DNA of 64,000 bases from the NCBI RefSeq assembly GCF_000314895.2, contig NZ_CM001773.1:3493901-3557900 (forward strand), read 5' to 3'. The stretch's first letter is position 1, and each line of letters opens with the position of its first letter. The position numbers and the translations under genes are program-made. Positions 9,101 to 18,337 of this stretch are shown here, piece by piece. The DNA comes from Providencia sneebia DSM 19967. Its GTDB lineage: Bacteria > Pseudomonadota > Gammaproteobacteria > Enterobacterales > Enterobacteriaceae. The notes under the pieces are model-generated. The model was given only the letters and a program-made list of their open reading frames with translations, did not search any database and was not told where the DNA came from.

Positions 9101-9481
9101 ATGCCTCACTTTATTGCAGAGTGTACAGAAAACATACGTGAAGAAGCTAAGTTACCTGAGCTATTTTCCAAGGTGAATCAAGCTTTGGCTAATACCGGCA
9201 TTTTTCCATTAGGCGGCATTCGTAGCCGTGCAATTTGGCTAGACACTTGGCAAATGGCAGATGGAAAACAGGATTATGCCTTTGTGCATATGACACTCAA
9301 AATTGGTTCTGGTCGTTCTTTGGAAGAGAGGCAAAAAACAGGTGAACTGCTCTTTGCACTAATCAAGGAACATTTTTCCGCGTTAATGGAACAGCGCTAT
9401 TTTGCGATTTCATTCACGATGGAAGAGCTAGATCCTATTTTGAATTATAAGCAAAACAATATTCACGCGCTGTTTAAGTAA
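9101..9481 (+). CDS. hpaF: HpaF, 5-carboxymethyl-2-hydroxymuconate delta-isomerase
   Basis: HpaF converts 5-carboxymethyl-2-hydroxymuconate to its keto isomer ahead of HpaG. The 126-residue protein is a small tautomerase-fold enzyme with the family's MPHFIAECTENIREEA start, in which Pro-2 is the catalytic base after Met removal. The interior GIRSRAIWLDTWQMADGK and C-terminal ISFTMEELDP blocks match the family. ATG 9101 follows TAAGGA, 15 bases after hpaD, so it is in the same operon. Confidence 0.94.
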   Translation: MPHFIAECTENIREEAKLPELFSKVNQALANTGIFPLGGIRSRAIWLDTWQMADGKQDYAFVHMTLKIGSGRSLEERQKTGELLFALIKEHFSALMEQRYFAISFTMEELDPILNYKQNNIHALFK

Positions 9482-9490
9482 GGAAAAGAG

Positions 9491-10717
9491 ATGCCAACTG
9501 CATTCGATAAACAGATCCCTCTTTGGCTGATCCCATTATTAGGATCATTAGTTGCCTTTGGACCATTATCGATAGATATGTACCTGCCTGCATTGCCGCA
9601 AATGGGGTTAGATCTTCATGCGAGCCAAGGACAAATGCAGTTTACATTAGGTGCATTTTTTGCAGGGTTTTGTGTTGGCATGTTGTTCTACGGGCCGCTT
9701 AGTGACATTTTAGGTCGTCGAAAAATGTTGTTAAGCGGGCTCACTATTTTTACTTTAGCAAGTTTACTGTGTACTCAAGCAACCAGTGCTGAAGCATTGA
9801 TCTCTTTTCGCGCGCTACAAGCTTTTGGTAGTGGCGCGGCGATTGTGATGGCTAGAGCTATCGCACGGGACGTTTATACTGCGAGTGAACTCCCTAAAGT
9901 ACTTTCATTAATGACATTAGTTACCATGATAGCGCCTTTAATCGCGCCATTGCTTGGTGGTTTCTTATTAATTCATTTTCAATGGCAAGCCATTTTCTAT
10001 CTTCTCGCAGTAATAGGTTTATGTTCAGTCGCAAGCATTTTCTTTTTGCTGCCTGAAACACTTGAACAGAAACAAGATGCTAAAAATTTACTGGGAACAA
10101 CTTTTCATAATTACGCCCAAGTATTAACGGATAGAGAAGCAATGACCATTATCGGCACAATGGCTTTCTCTTTTGCCGGCATGTTTGCTTTCATTAGCGG
10201 CTCACCGTTTGTTTACATCAATTATTTCAATGTATCGGAACAATACTACGGCTTACTCTTTGGCTGTAATATTCTCGGTATGATAGTTGTATTGTTGCTC
10301 AATGTTAGACTCCTCAAAGTGTACAGTCTAAATCGTATATTATGCATACAAAGTGGTGCTCAATTATTATTTGGGTTATTACTCTTAATTTTCTATCAGC
10401 AAAGCTTACCTATTATTGTTATTCTGGTTGTTCTGTTTCTATCGATGGTAAATGCCATTGGTACAAACAGTTTGTCACTGTTATTGCAACATCGTGGAAA
10501 AATCGCAGGTAGTGCCAGTGCGCTCGCAATCTCTATTCAATTTGCTTTAGCTGCTCTGGCTAGTGTTGCAGTTTCTGTGCTACAGGATGAATCCCCATTT
10601 GCTATGGCGCTGGTTATGGCTGTTTGTGCGGGACTTAGCTTCGCAAGCCAACGCTTGTCAGCTAAAAATACCCAATCACAGTTAATTTCAGTGCCTTTGG
10701 AGAAAAAAGAAAAATGA
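9491..10717 (+). CDS. Bcr/CflA-family MFS efflux transporter inside the hpa operon
   Basis: The 408-residue protein has 12 predicted membrane segments and the Bcr/CflA subfamily opening (LVAFGPLSIDMYLPALP). The MFS motif A between helices 2 and 3 is present (GPLSDILGRRKML), as is a multidrug-type motif around RALQAFGSGAAIVMARAIARD. It lies 9 bases after hpaF with its own AGGAA site and overlaps the next gene by ATGA, so it is co-transcribed with the pathway. E. coli hpa clusters do not, as I recall, carry this gene here. Inference: it exports a toxic aromatic or pathway intermediate, or has been repurposed for uptake now that hpaX is deleted. The substrate is unknown. Confidence 0.88.
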   Translation: MPTAFDKQIPLWLIPLLGSLVAFGPLSIDMYLPALPQMGLDLHASQGQMQFTLGAFFAGFCVGMLFYGPLSDILGRRKMLLSGLTIFTLASLLCTQATSAEALISFRALQAFGSGAAIVMARAIARDVYTASELPKVLSLMTLVTMIAPLIAPLLGGFLLIHFQWQAIFYLLAVIGLCSVASIFFLLPETLEQKQDAKNLLGTTFHNYAQVLTDREAMTIIGTMAFSFAGMFAFISGSPFVYINYFNVSEQYYGLLFGCNILGMIVVLLLNVRLLKVYSLNRILCIQSGAQLLFGLLLLIFYQQSLPIIVILVVLFLSMVNAIGTNSLSLLLQHRGKIAGSASALAISIQFALAALASVAVSVLQDESPFAMALVMAVCAGLSFASQRLSAKNTQSQLISVPLEKKEK

Positions 10718-12180
10718 GTATTAACATCAATTCTAAATTATTCCGTCAACAAGCTTACATCAATGGTCAATGGGTTAATGCCGATGACAATAGTCAGTTT
10801 GATGTGACGAACCCAGCTAATGGCGAAGTTATTGCAAAAGTCAGTAATGTCGGTGCAGCACAAACCCAAAAAGCTATTGAAGCCGCCGAAAACGCACTTC
10901 CCGATTGGCGTGCAAAAAGTGCTAAAGAACGTAGCCAAATCCTTAATAAATGGTTCCGTTTGATGATGGATAATCAAAAAGAGCTTGCAGAATTATTAAG
11001 CTTAGAGCAAGGCAAATCAATGGCAGAATCCATGGGTGAAATCGCTTATGGAGCCAGTTTTATTGAATGGTTTGCAGAAGAAGCTAAACGTGTTTATGGC
11101 GAAACCATTCCTTCCCCTCAGCCTGGTCGCCGCTTAGTGACAATCAAACAGCCTGTTGGTGTTGTTGCCGCCATCACACCATGGAATTTCCCTAATGCCA
11201 TGATCACACGTAAAGTTGGTCCCGCCCTTGCTGCTGGCTGTACGATGGTACTCAAACCTGCTGCTGAAACCCCATTATCAGCATTAGCACTTGCTGCATT
11301 AGGCGAAGAGGCTGGTATCCCTGCTGGGGTCTTTAATATTGTGACAGGAACAGATGCCAAAGCCATTGGTGGTGCACTGACCTCAAGCCCAATCGTTCGC
11401 AAACTCACATTCACTGGTTCAACGCGTGTCGGTAAATTATTGATGGCTGAATGTGCAGACACAGTGAAAAAACTGTCCTTAGAACTTGGTGGTAATGCAC
11501 CGTTTATTGTTTTTGATGATGCAGACCTAGATGCTGCGGTTCAAGGCGCATTGGCCGCTAAATTCCGTAATAGTGGACAAACTTGCGTATGTGCTAATCG
11601 TATTTTAGTACAAGAAGGAATTTATGATGAGTTTGCGAAGCGCCTCGCAAAAGCGGTTAATGAGCTGAAAATTGGTCCTGCAACAGAAGCTGATTCACAA
11701 CAAGGTCCTCTTATCAACCAAGCTGCACTGAATAAAGTGGAAGAACATATTGCTGATGCCGTTGCACATGGCGCGCATATTATTGCGGGTGGTAAACCTG
11801 CGGCTCTGGGTGGACTCTTCTTTGAACCAACAGTACTTGTTGATGTAAATGAATCAATGCTTGTTGCGAAAGAAGAAACCTTTGGCCCACTCGCGCCACT
11901 ATTTAAATTTACCGATGAAAAACAAGCTATTGCTTTAGCTAATGATACTGAATTCGGTTTAGCATCCTATTTCTATTCAAGAGATATTGGTCGTATTTAC
12001 CGCGTTGCTGAAGCACTTGAAAGTGGCATGGTTGGTATTAATGAAGGTCTGATCTCAAATGAAGTTGCCCCATTCGGTGGCATTAAACAATCAGGACTGG
12101 GGCGTGAAGGTTCACGTTACGGAATTGAAGAATATCTGGAAGTGAAATACCTCTGCTTTGGTGGGCTATCCGCTAACTAA
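10714..12180 (+). CDS. Succinate-semialdehyde dehydrogenase (GabD/Sad type) of the hpa operon
   Basis: Cleavage of 4-hydroxy-2-oxoheptanedioate by HpaI gives pyruvate and succinic semialdehyde; this enzyme would oxidise the latter to succinate. The 488-residue aldehyde dehydrogenase has TPWNFPNAM, KPAAETPLSALAL, FTGSTRVG, the general-base Glu in LELGGNAPF and the catalytic Cys in NSGQTCVCANR (about residue 288). The overall sequence is GabD-like. GabD enzymes tend to use NADP and Sad NAD; I cannot settle this by eye. It overlaps the upstream transporter gene by four bases. Its place inside the operon completes the route to the TCA cycle. Confidence 0.88.
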   Translation: MSININSKLFRQQAYINGQWVNADDNSQFDVTNPANGEVIAKVSNVGAAQTQKAIEAAENALPDWRAKSAKERSQILNKWFRLMMDNQKELAELLSLEQGKSMAESMGEIAYGASFIEWFAEEAKRVYGETIPSPQPGRRLVTIKQPVGVVAAITPWNFPNAMITRKVGPALAAGCTMVLKPAAETPLSALALAALGEEAGIPAGVFNIVTGTDAKAIGGALTSSPIVRKLTFTGSTRVGKLLMAECADTVKKLSLELGGNAPFIVFDDADLDAAVQGALAAKFRNSGQTCVCANRILVQEGIYDEFAKRLAKAVNELKIGPATEADSQQGPLINQAALNKVEEHIADAVAHGAHIIAGGKPAALGGLFFEPTVLVDVNESMLVAKEETFGPLAPLFKFTDEKQAIALANDTEFGLASYFYSRDIGRIYRVAEALESGMVGINEGLISNEVAPFGGIKQSGLGREGSRYGIEEYLEVKYLCFGGLSAN

Positions 12181-12194
12181 TTTTTGACTTATTT

Positions 12195-12222
12195 CCCGCA
12201 CTGCTGATTACCGTAGTGCGGG
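12195..12222 (+). other. Hairpin between the dehydrogenase gene and hpaH
   Basis: CCCGCACT (12195-12202) pairs with AGTGCGGG (12215-12222), a strong GC-rich stem. Only TTATAAG follows, so it is a weak terminator or processing stem that could lower expression of hpaH and hpaI relative to upstream genes. Confidence 0.5.
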
Positions 12223-12283
12223 TTATAAGCAAAGCCTAGCGTTTCTCTCATTATAAACAGGGATCAATAGGAGCATTATTCGC

Positions 12284-13087
12284 ATGTTACAAAAAGATGT
12301 CGTATCGCAAGTTGCACAACGCCTTAATCAGGCTGAAAAAAAACGTGAGCAAATTCGACAAATTTCCTTGGATTATCCAGAAATTACCATCGAAGATGCC
12401 TACGCTATTCAGCGTGAATGGGTAGGATTGAAAATTTCAGAAGGGCGCTCACTCAAAGGACACAAAATTGGGCTAACTTCTAAAGCGATGCAAGCAAGCT
12501 CACAAATTGATGAGCCAGATTACGGTGCACTGCTCGACGATATGTTTTTTGATGATGGCTGTGAAATTCCAACAGATCGTTTTATTGTTCCGCGTATCGA
12601 AGTTGAATTAGCCTTTGTGTTATCGAAACCTTTGCGTGGCCCCAATTGCACCTTATTTGATGTCTATAATGCCACTGATTATGTTATCCCTGCGCTTGAA
12701 CTTATTGACGCACGCTGTCATGGCATCGACCCTGAATCTAAGCGCCCGCGTAAAGTTTTCGATACTATCTCAGATAATGCAGCGAATGCGGCTGTCATAT
12801 TGGGAGGCAGACCAATCAAACCGCGTGATTTAGATTTGCGCTGGATAAGTGCCTTACTATATCGCAATGGTGTGATTGAAGAATCTGGTGTTGCGGCGGC
12901 TGTGCTTAACCATCCCGCCAATGGAGTTGCTTGGTTGGCAAATAAATTAGCACCTCATAATGTGCAACTTGAAGCGGGTCAAATTATTTTAGGTGGTTCA
13001 TTCACCCGACCTGTTCCAGCTCGCAAAGGGGATGTTTTTCATGTTGATTATGGCGTGATGGGCTCTGTCAGTTGCCACTTCGTATAA
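12284..13087 (+). CDS. hpaH: HpaH, 2-oxohept-4-ene-1,7-dioate hydratase
   Basis: HpaH adds water to 2-oxo-hept-4-ene-1,7-dioate to give 4-hydroxy-2-oxoheptanedioate. The 267-residue protein belongs to the MhpD/HpaH hydratase family (FAH-like fold). Recognisable blocks are [29 protein letters not shown] by position 63-92, the metal-site region [10 protein letters not shown], and [15 protein letters not shown]. The start is ATG 12284, with GGAG about ten bases upstream. It is 103 bases from the dehydrogenase gene and 10 bases from hpaI. Confidence 0.94.
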   Translation: MLQKDVVSQVAQRLNQAEKKREQIRQISLDYPEITIEDAYAIQREWVGLKISEGRSLKGHKIGLTSKAMQASSQIDEPDYGALLDDMFFDDGCEIPTDRFIVPRIEVELAFVLSKPLRGPNCTLFDVYNATDYVIPALELIDARCHGIDPESKRPRKVFDTISDNAANAAVILGGRPIKPRDLDLRWISALLYRNGVIEESGVAAAVLNHPANGVAWLANKLAPHNVQLEAGQIILGGSFTRPVPARKGDVFHVDYGVMGSVSCHFV

Positions 13088-13097
13088 GGAAATTACA

Positions 13098-13904
13098 ATG
13101 GATATTCTTCACAACAGTTTTAAAAAAGCGTTGAAAGAAGGTAAACCGCAAATTGGCTTATGGCTTGGTTTATGCAGCCCATATAGTGCGGAATTAGTTG
13201 CAGGTGCTGGCTTTGATTGGTTATTAATTGATGGTGAACATGCGCCAAATAATGTACAAACTATACTTGCACAATTGCAAGCTGTCGCCCCTTATGCTTC
13301 TCAGCCCGTTGTTCGTCCGCCGTGGAATGATCCTGTCATTATTAAGCAATTACTCGATGTTGGTGCACAAACATTATTATTGCCTATGGTGCAAAATGCT
13401 GAACAAGCTGAGCAAGCCGTACGGGCGACACGTTATCCACCAGCAGGGATCCGTGGCGTTGGTAGTGCATTAGCTCGTGCTTCGCGTTGGAACCGTATTC
13501 CTAACTATTTAGCGCGTGCCAATGATGAAATATGCGTCATTGTTCAGGTGGAAACAAAAGAGGCAATAAAAAACCTTCCTGAGATCTTAAAAGTCTCTGG
13601 CGTAGATGGCGTCTTTATTGGTCCGGCGGATCTGAGTGCCGATATGGGATTTTCGGGTAATCCAAATCATCCTGAAGTTAAGGCCGTAATTGAAAAGGCT
13701 ATTACGCAAATAAGAGAAGCAGGAATAGCACCAGGTATATTAATGGCAGCTCCTGATGTTGCTAAACACTATTTGCAACTAGGTGCTTTATTTGTTGCCG
13801 TCGGTGTAGATACAACTTTACTCGCACGGGGCGCTGAAACATTAGCAACTCAATTCGGTAAAAATATATCTGAAGATACACCTAAAACACCAAGTGTTTA
13901 TTAA
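13098..13904 (+). CDS. hpaI: HpaI, 4-hydroxy-2-oxoheptanedioate aldolase
   Basis: HpaI is the last enzyme of the meta pathway and splits 4-hydroxy-2-oxoheptanedioate into pyruvate and succinic semialdehyde. The 268-residue protein is a metal-dependent class II pyruvate aldolase with the family's [23 protein letters not shown], catalytic Arg in VVRPPWND (about residue 70), metal-ligand Glu in VIVQVET and Asp in [13 protein letters not shown] 13098 follows AAGGAA ten bases after hpaH. The long AT-rich stretch after it suggests the operon may end or weaken here. Confidence 0.95.
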   Translation: MDILHNSFKKALKEGKPQIGLWLGLCSPYSAELVAGAGFDWLLIDGEHAPNNVQTILAQLQAVAPYASQPVVRPPWNDPVIIKQLLDVGAQTLLLPMVQNAEQAEQAVRATRYPPAGIRGVGSALARASRWNRIPNYLARANDEICVIVQVETKEAIKNLPEILKVSGVDGVFIGPADLSADMGFSGNPNHPEVKAVIEKAITQIREAGIAPGILMAAPDVAKHYLQLGALFVAVGVDTTLLARGAETLATQFGKNISEDTPKTPSVY

Positions 13905-14162
13905 TTAGCAAACTTAATTATTTATTTTACTCCAAAATTTTCATCTATTAGTAAATTAAATAAGTTAACACAGAGATTAAATAATATAGCCTCTTATTTT
14001 TAGACAATTTTTATTCCGATAAACCTACATCTTTTATCTAAAAATAATAGAGGAACAGTAATACAAATTTATTTACCGATATAAGGTAGACAGATTGTTG
14101 TCTGCCTAAGTCACTCTTATACCCATAACAGCATTAAATGCATATAAATAAGGGAATTAGCA

Positions 14163-14584
14163 ATGAGCGAACAAATAAATGTTGCTGAAAAAAATCCTGC
14201 AGAACAGCATAAGAACTTAACTGAGCCACAACAACGCGTTATTAAAAAGTTATTTCGTCGATTAATTGTCTTTTTATTTGTATTATTTGTTTTCTCATTC
14301 CTAGACCGCATTAATATTGGTTTTGCTGGTTTACTGCCATGGCCGTTTTTTGGACAACGCCAGATCAGTCCATCAGTTTCCGCGCCCGTGCTGTTGGTAT
14401 TGCAGTTATCAATGCGACAGGCAATATAGGCTCCGCAGTGAGTCCATTATTAATTGGTTGGCTTAAAGATCAGACTGGAAGTTTTAACTCTGGATTATAT
14501 TTTGTCGCAGGATTATTAGTCATTGGCGCAATATTAGTTATCTTAATTCCAATGAAAAATTCACGGCCAAGAGCAACACCTTAA
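14163..14584 (+). pseudogene. hpaX: hpaX remnant, 4-hydroxyphenylacetate MFS permease with a large internal deletion
   Basis: HpaX is the inner-membrane importer of 4-hydroxyphenylacetate, about 450 residues in E. coli. Only both ends remain. The N-terminal 59 residues run to FSFLDRINIGFAGL (first membrane helix). The C-terminal part resumes at about 14338 in a different frame with MAVFWTTPDQSISFRARAV, SAVSPLLIGWLKDQTGSF and a final helix, ending at 14584. By comparison with E. coli HpaX about 300 internal residues, ten or so helices, are gone, and the junction near 14336-14339 changes frame. The remaining product cannot be a transporter. A hairpin (14084-14107) lies upstream. Confidence 0.92.
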
Positions 14585-14620
14585 TACAAATAGCTGCTAC
14601 AGTTTGAAGCATGAAGAGGA

Positions 14621-14750
14621 AACATTTTTCTCAAAATAATTCGAGTTGTAGCGAGGCGGTAAGTGAAACTCTCCCAAGGAGCATGGATCAATATGTAATT
14701 TGGGAGAGTTAATCGCCCTCAATAAAGCTACCGCTTGAAGCATGAAGAGG
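14621..14750 (+). repeat. ERIC (IRU) element, first of a tandem pair
   Basis: The 130-base unit has the layout and core of enterobacterial repetitive intergenic consensus elements: TTCGAGTTGTAGCGAGGCGG, TCTCCCAAGGAGCAT, and an end with CGCTTGAAGCATGAAGAGG. The second unit follows directly. A fragment matching the unit's 3' end (14592-14620) precedes it, so about 2.2 copies are present. The centre of this copy has diverged from the second copy. Confidence 0.85.
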
Positions 14751-14880
14751 AAAAACTTTCCTCACAATAATTCGAGTTGTAGCGAGGCGGTAAGTGAAAT
14801 TCTCCCAAGGAGCATACATAAGTATGTGACTTGGGGAATTGAGCGCCACCAACAAAGCTACAGCTTGAAGTATGAAGAGG
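14751..14880 (+). repeat. ERIC (IRU) element, second of a tandem pair, abutting hpaA
   Basis: This 130-base unit is closer to the ERIC consensus than the first, with GGAGCATACATAAGTATGTG, then CTTGGGG and CAGCTTGAAGTATGA. Its last four bases (GAGG, 14877-14880) sit seven bases before the hpaA ATG and are the best ribosome binding site for that gene. Confidence 0.88.
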
Positions 14881-14887
14881 AAATAGG

Positions 14888-15760
14888 ATGATAACTAACA
14901 TTGACATCAGCAAAGACTACGACGAAACACAAGGAAATGACGATGTCCATTACCAAACTTTCGGTAATATGGCTGCATTTTTTGGTCGTGATATGCAAGC
15001 TCATCGACATGATGGTTTTTTTCAACTTCATTACCTTGAGACGGGGCATATTACTTTACAGCTTGATGAACAGCGCTATTCAGTCCAAGCTCCTTTATTT
15101 ATTTTAACACCGCCTTCTGTTGCACATGCTTTTTTCACTCAAGAAGATACTGACGGGCATGTGCTCACTGTTCGCCAAGATTTAATCACGCCTTTACTTG
15201 AATCTCTTTATCCTACCAATCCTGATATTGTTTCCATTCCTGCGATTTGTTTATCTGTTGCTGATAAACAAGAGGATTTGAACACCTTTAATTATTATTG
15301 GGCATTGATGGCGAGAGAATCTGCAAATAATTATGCTGGCCGTGATCAGGTATTATCATCCCTTGCACAAGCTCTATTTACTTTTTTATTACGCTCTATT
15401 CCTTTGGATGATCATGCTGTCAGTGGTGTAAGAGGTGAACATCGTTTATTCCAACATTTCAACCAATTAATTGATTTACACTATCATCAACATCTTTCTG
15501 TTCCCGAATATGCTGAAAAACTTGGAATAACAGAATCCCGTTTGAAAGATATGTGTCGGCGATTTGCTAATCGTCCACCTAAACGACTTATTTTCGACCG
15601 GATATTACGCGAAGCGAAACGCATGTTATTGTTCAGCGACAACCCAATATCTGAAATTGCTTATCAACTTGGTTTCAAAGACCCAGCCTACTTTGCGCGA
15701 TTTTTTAACCGGCTGGTTGGTCATTCACCAAGCCAATGGCGTGAAGAAAATATTCACTAA
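14888..15760 (+). CDS. hpaA: HpaA, AraC-family activator of hpaBC
   Basis: HpaA activates the hydroxylase operon hpaBC in response to 4-hydroxyphenylacetate. The 290-residue protein has an N-terminal cupin effector domain (HRHDGFFQLHYLETGHITL at about 37-55) and a C-terminal AraC DNA-binding domain with two helix-turn-helix units (YAEKLGITESRLKDMCRR about 205-222 and ISEIAYQLGFKDPAYFARFF about 254-273). It reads intact. It starts at ATG 14888 next to an ERIC repeat that supplies the ribosome binding site. It precedes hpaB, its expected target, by 461 bases. Confidence 0.93.
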   Translation: MITNIDISKDYDETQGNDDVHYQTFGNMAAFFGRDMQAHRHDGFFQLHYLETGHITLQLDEQRYSVQAPLFILTPPSVAHAFFTQEDTDGHVLTVRQDLITPLLESLYPTNPDIVSIPAICLSVADKQEDLNTFNYYWALMARESANNYAGRDQVLSSLAQALFTFLLRSIPLDDHAVSGVRGEHRLFQHFNQLIDLHYHQHLSVPEYAEKLGITESRLKDMCRRFANRPPKRLIFDRILREAKRMLLFSDNPISEIAYQLGFKDPAYFARFFNRLVGHSPSQWREENIH

Positions 15761-16221
15761 CATCAAATGTTATACAGACTAAAAATCTAAAGCGAATATT
15801 TTATCTGCTAAAAACTCATTTTCGAAAAGCATGATAAAAAACATTTTTACCTCATTTATTTTTTTAAAAGTCCTATTCTTATCTCAAAAAATCTATAAAC
15901 CCATCAAAAAATACATTTCATTAACATAAATAATCCTATAAAAAATCAATTAAAATTGTAGAAATGAAACATAATCCATTAAAATATAATGAAAAACATT
16001 AATACACCGACATTCACAAACACAACAACGATCACAAAATCGTAACAACCTTATCATTTCAACGAAAAGTACCCGCATTCCTTTCGAAAATCTCTTTATT
16101 ATCGCCCTCTAAAACGCTTCAATTAAGAAACACAAAACAAACATAAAATTAACAAAAGGCTGCCCGCGAACCGAAGTACCCTATTCTATCGCTGGCGCGA
16201 TTGTGAAATAACGAGGTAGAC
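15761..16221 (+). promoter_or_regulatory. Upstream control region of hpaBC
   Basis: The 461-base AT-rich region should hold the HpaA-dependent hpaB promoter; in E. coli W it also binds CRP and IHF. TGTGA half sites occur close to the gene (TTGTGAAATAACG at about 16201), but I see no full CRP palindrome. The hpaB ribosome binding site is CGAGG at about 16211. Confidence 0.45.
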
Positions 16222-17784
16222 ATGAAACCAGAAGATTTTCGCTCCGATGCCAAACGCCCATTCAATAGCCAAGAATATTTAAAAAGTTTACAAGATGGCC
16301 GCGAAATTTATATTTATGGTGAGCGAGTAAAAGATGTCACCACGCATCCAGCTTTTCGTAATTCAGCCGCTTCGATAGGACAGTTATATGATGCACTTCA
16401 TGATAAAGAGACTCATGACCGCCTTTGCTGGGGAACCGATACAGGTAACGACGGATACACACATAAATTCTTCCGCTTCGCGACAAGTCCAGATGAACTG
16501 CGCCAGCAACGCGATGCCATTGCAGACTGGTCACGTCAAAGTTATGGATGGATGGGACGCACTCCAGATTATAAGGCGGCATTCGCCAGCTGTTTAGGTG
16601 CTAACCCTGAATATTATGGCCAATTTGCTGATAATGCTCGCCATTGGTACAAACGTATTCAAGAAAGTGGCTTATATTTTAACCATGCGATTGTTAACCC
16701 ACCAATCGACCGCCATAAACCCGCGGATGAAGTAAAAGATGTCTATATCAAACTGGAAAAAGAAACAGATGCAGGTATTATCGTCAGTGGTGCAAAAGTT
16801 GTCGCAACCAACTCAGCGCTGACTCACTACAATTTTATTGGTTTCGGCTCAGCTCAAGTTATGGGTGATAACCCTGATTTCGCACTGATGTTTGTCGCAC
16901 CAATGGATGCTGATGGTGTAAAACTTATTTCTCGGGCATCTTATGAATTAGTTGCTGGTGCAACAGGAGCACCTTTTGACTACCCATTATCAAGCCGATT
17001 TGATGAGAATGATGCCATATTAATTATGGATCACGTTTTAATCCCTTGGGAAAACGTATTGATTTATCGTGATTTTGAACGCGCTCGTAACTGGGCTGTA
17101 CAAGGTGGATTTGCTCGCTTATTCCCGTTACAAGCTTGTGTGCGTTTAGCAGTGAAACTCGATTTTATTACTGGATTATTACAAAAAAGTCTTGAATGTA
17201 CTGGCGTTATTGATTTTCGTGGCGTACAAGCTGACCTTGGTGAAGTTGTCGCATGGCGAAACCTTTTCTGGTCACTCACCGATGCGATGACATCTGAAGC
17301 GCAAGCTTGAGAAGGTGGTGCTTATTTACCCGATACGCAAGCCATTCAAACTTATCGTGTTATGGCACCAATGGCTTATACAAAAATTAAAAATATCATC
17401 GAAAGTAATGTCACAAGTGGTTTAATTTATTTACCATCAAGTGTTCGTGATATGAATAATCCAGAAATTGATAAATACCTAGCTAAATATGTGCGCGGTT
17501 CAAATGGTATGGATCATGTTGAACGTATCAAGATCCTGAAATTAATGTGGGATGCGATTGGTAGTGAGTTTGGTGGTCGTCATGAATTGTATGAAATTAA
17601 CTATGCAGGCAGCCAAGATGAAATTCGCCTGCAATGTCTACGCCATTCATACGGCTCTGGCAATATGAAAGCAATGACAGATATGGTTGACCGCTGCTTG
17701 TCTGATTACGATCAACATGGCTGGAAGCGTCCACACCTGCACAATAACAATGATATTAATCAGTTAGATTCGCTGCTGAAATAG
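16222..17784 (+). pseudogene. hpaB: hpaB, 4-hydroxyphenylacetate 3-monooxygenase oxygenase subunit, interrupted by an in-frame TGA
   Basis: HpaB hydroxylates 4-hydroxyphenylacetate to homoprotocatechuate using FADH2 supplied by HpaC. Read through, the frame gives 520 residues, the E. coli length, with good agreement throughout ([50 protein letters not shown]). Codon 363 (17308-17310) is TGA. E. coli has SEATPWVNGAYLPD here and this sequence has SEAQA-stop-EGGAYLPD, so the stop replaces the Trp by a TGG to TGA change with no frame change. The truncated 362-residue product lacks the C-terminal domain needed for the flavin site and tetramer. A restart at the ATG 17362 would give only a 140-residue fragment. 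It may be a real null allele, a read error, or leaky by readthrough. Confidence 0.92.
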
Positions 17785-17803
17785 TCGGCAGCAGGAGGCC
17801 AAT

Positions 17804-18325
17804 ATGTCTTTAGAAAATGAACATCGCCTAAATTTCAGAGATGCGATGGCAAGTCTTGGTGCGGCAGTGAACATCGTCACCACGGATGGCACCGCGGGAT
17901 GTTGCGGGATCACCGCAACAGCGGTCTGCTCTGTCACAGATACGCCACCGACTTTGATGGTGTGTGTTAACCGCAATAGCGCAATGAATGCGGTCTTTCA
18001 GGAAAATGGCCGCCTGTGTGTCAATATATTGAATCACGAGCAAGAAGAGATGGCTTGCCACTTTGCGGGAATGAAAGGCTCGACAATGGAAGAGCGTTTC
18101 AGTTGGAGCGTCTGGGATAGAGGCATGTTACAACAGCCATTATTAAAAGATGCTTTAGCCAACCTCGAAGGAGAAATTACACAAGTCCAAGATATTGGAA
18201 CTCACTCTGTCTATTTGGTTGAAATTAAAAAAATCATTGTAAGAGAAGAAGGTCACGGCTTAGTGTATTTTAAACGCAAATTCCATCCTGTGATGATGCA
18301 ACAAATTTTGGCAGTCACCGTCTAA
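17804..18325 (+). CDS. hpaC: HpaC, NAD(P)H-flavin reductase component of 4-hydroxyphenylacetate 3-monooxygenase
   Basis: HpaC reduces FAD with NADH and hands it to HpaB. The 173-residue protein is a short-chain flavin reductase (RutF/HpaC family): LNFRDAMASLGAAVNIVTTD, GITATAVCSVTDTPPTLMVCVN, and NILNHEQEEMACHFAG. The frame is intact and close to the 170 residues of E. coli HpaC. It lies 19 bases after hpaB with a strong AGGAGG site, so it could still be translated from an mRNA whose hpaB stops early. A terminator follows. Confidence 0.95.
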   Translation: MSLENEHRLNFRDAMASLGAAVNIVTTDGTAGCCGITATAVCSVTDTPPTLMVCVNRNSAMNAVFQENGRLCVNILNHEQEEMACHFAGMKGSTMEERFSWSVWDRGMLQQPLLKDALANLEGEITQVQDIGTHSVYLVEIKKIIVREEGHGLVYFKRKFHPVMMQQILAVTV

Positions 18326-18337
18326 GCAAATTAAATT

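Noticed and set aside
17308..17345. The hpaB TGA as a selenocysteine codon
   Set aside because: No stable stem-loop of SECIS type follows the TGA, the family residue here is Trp, and HpaB is not a known selenoprotein.
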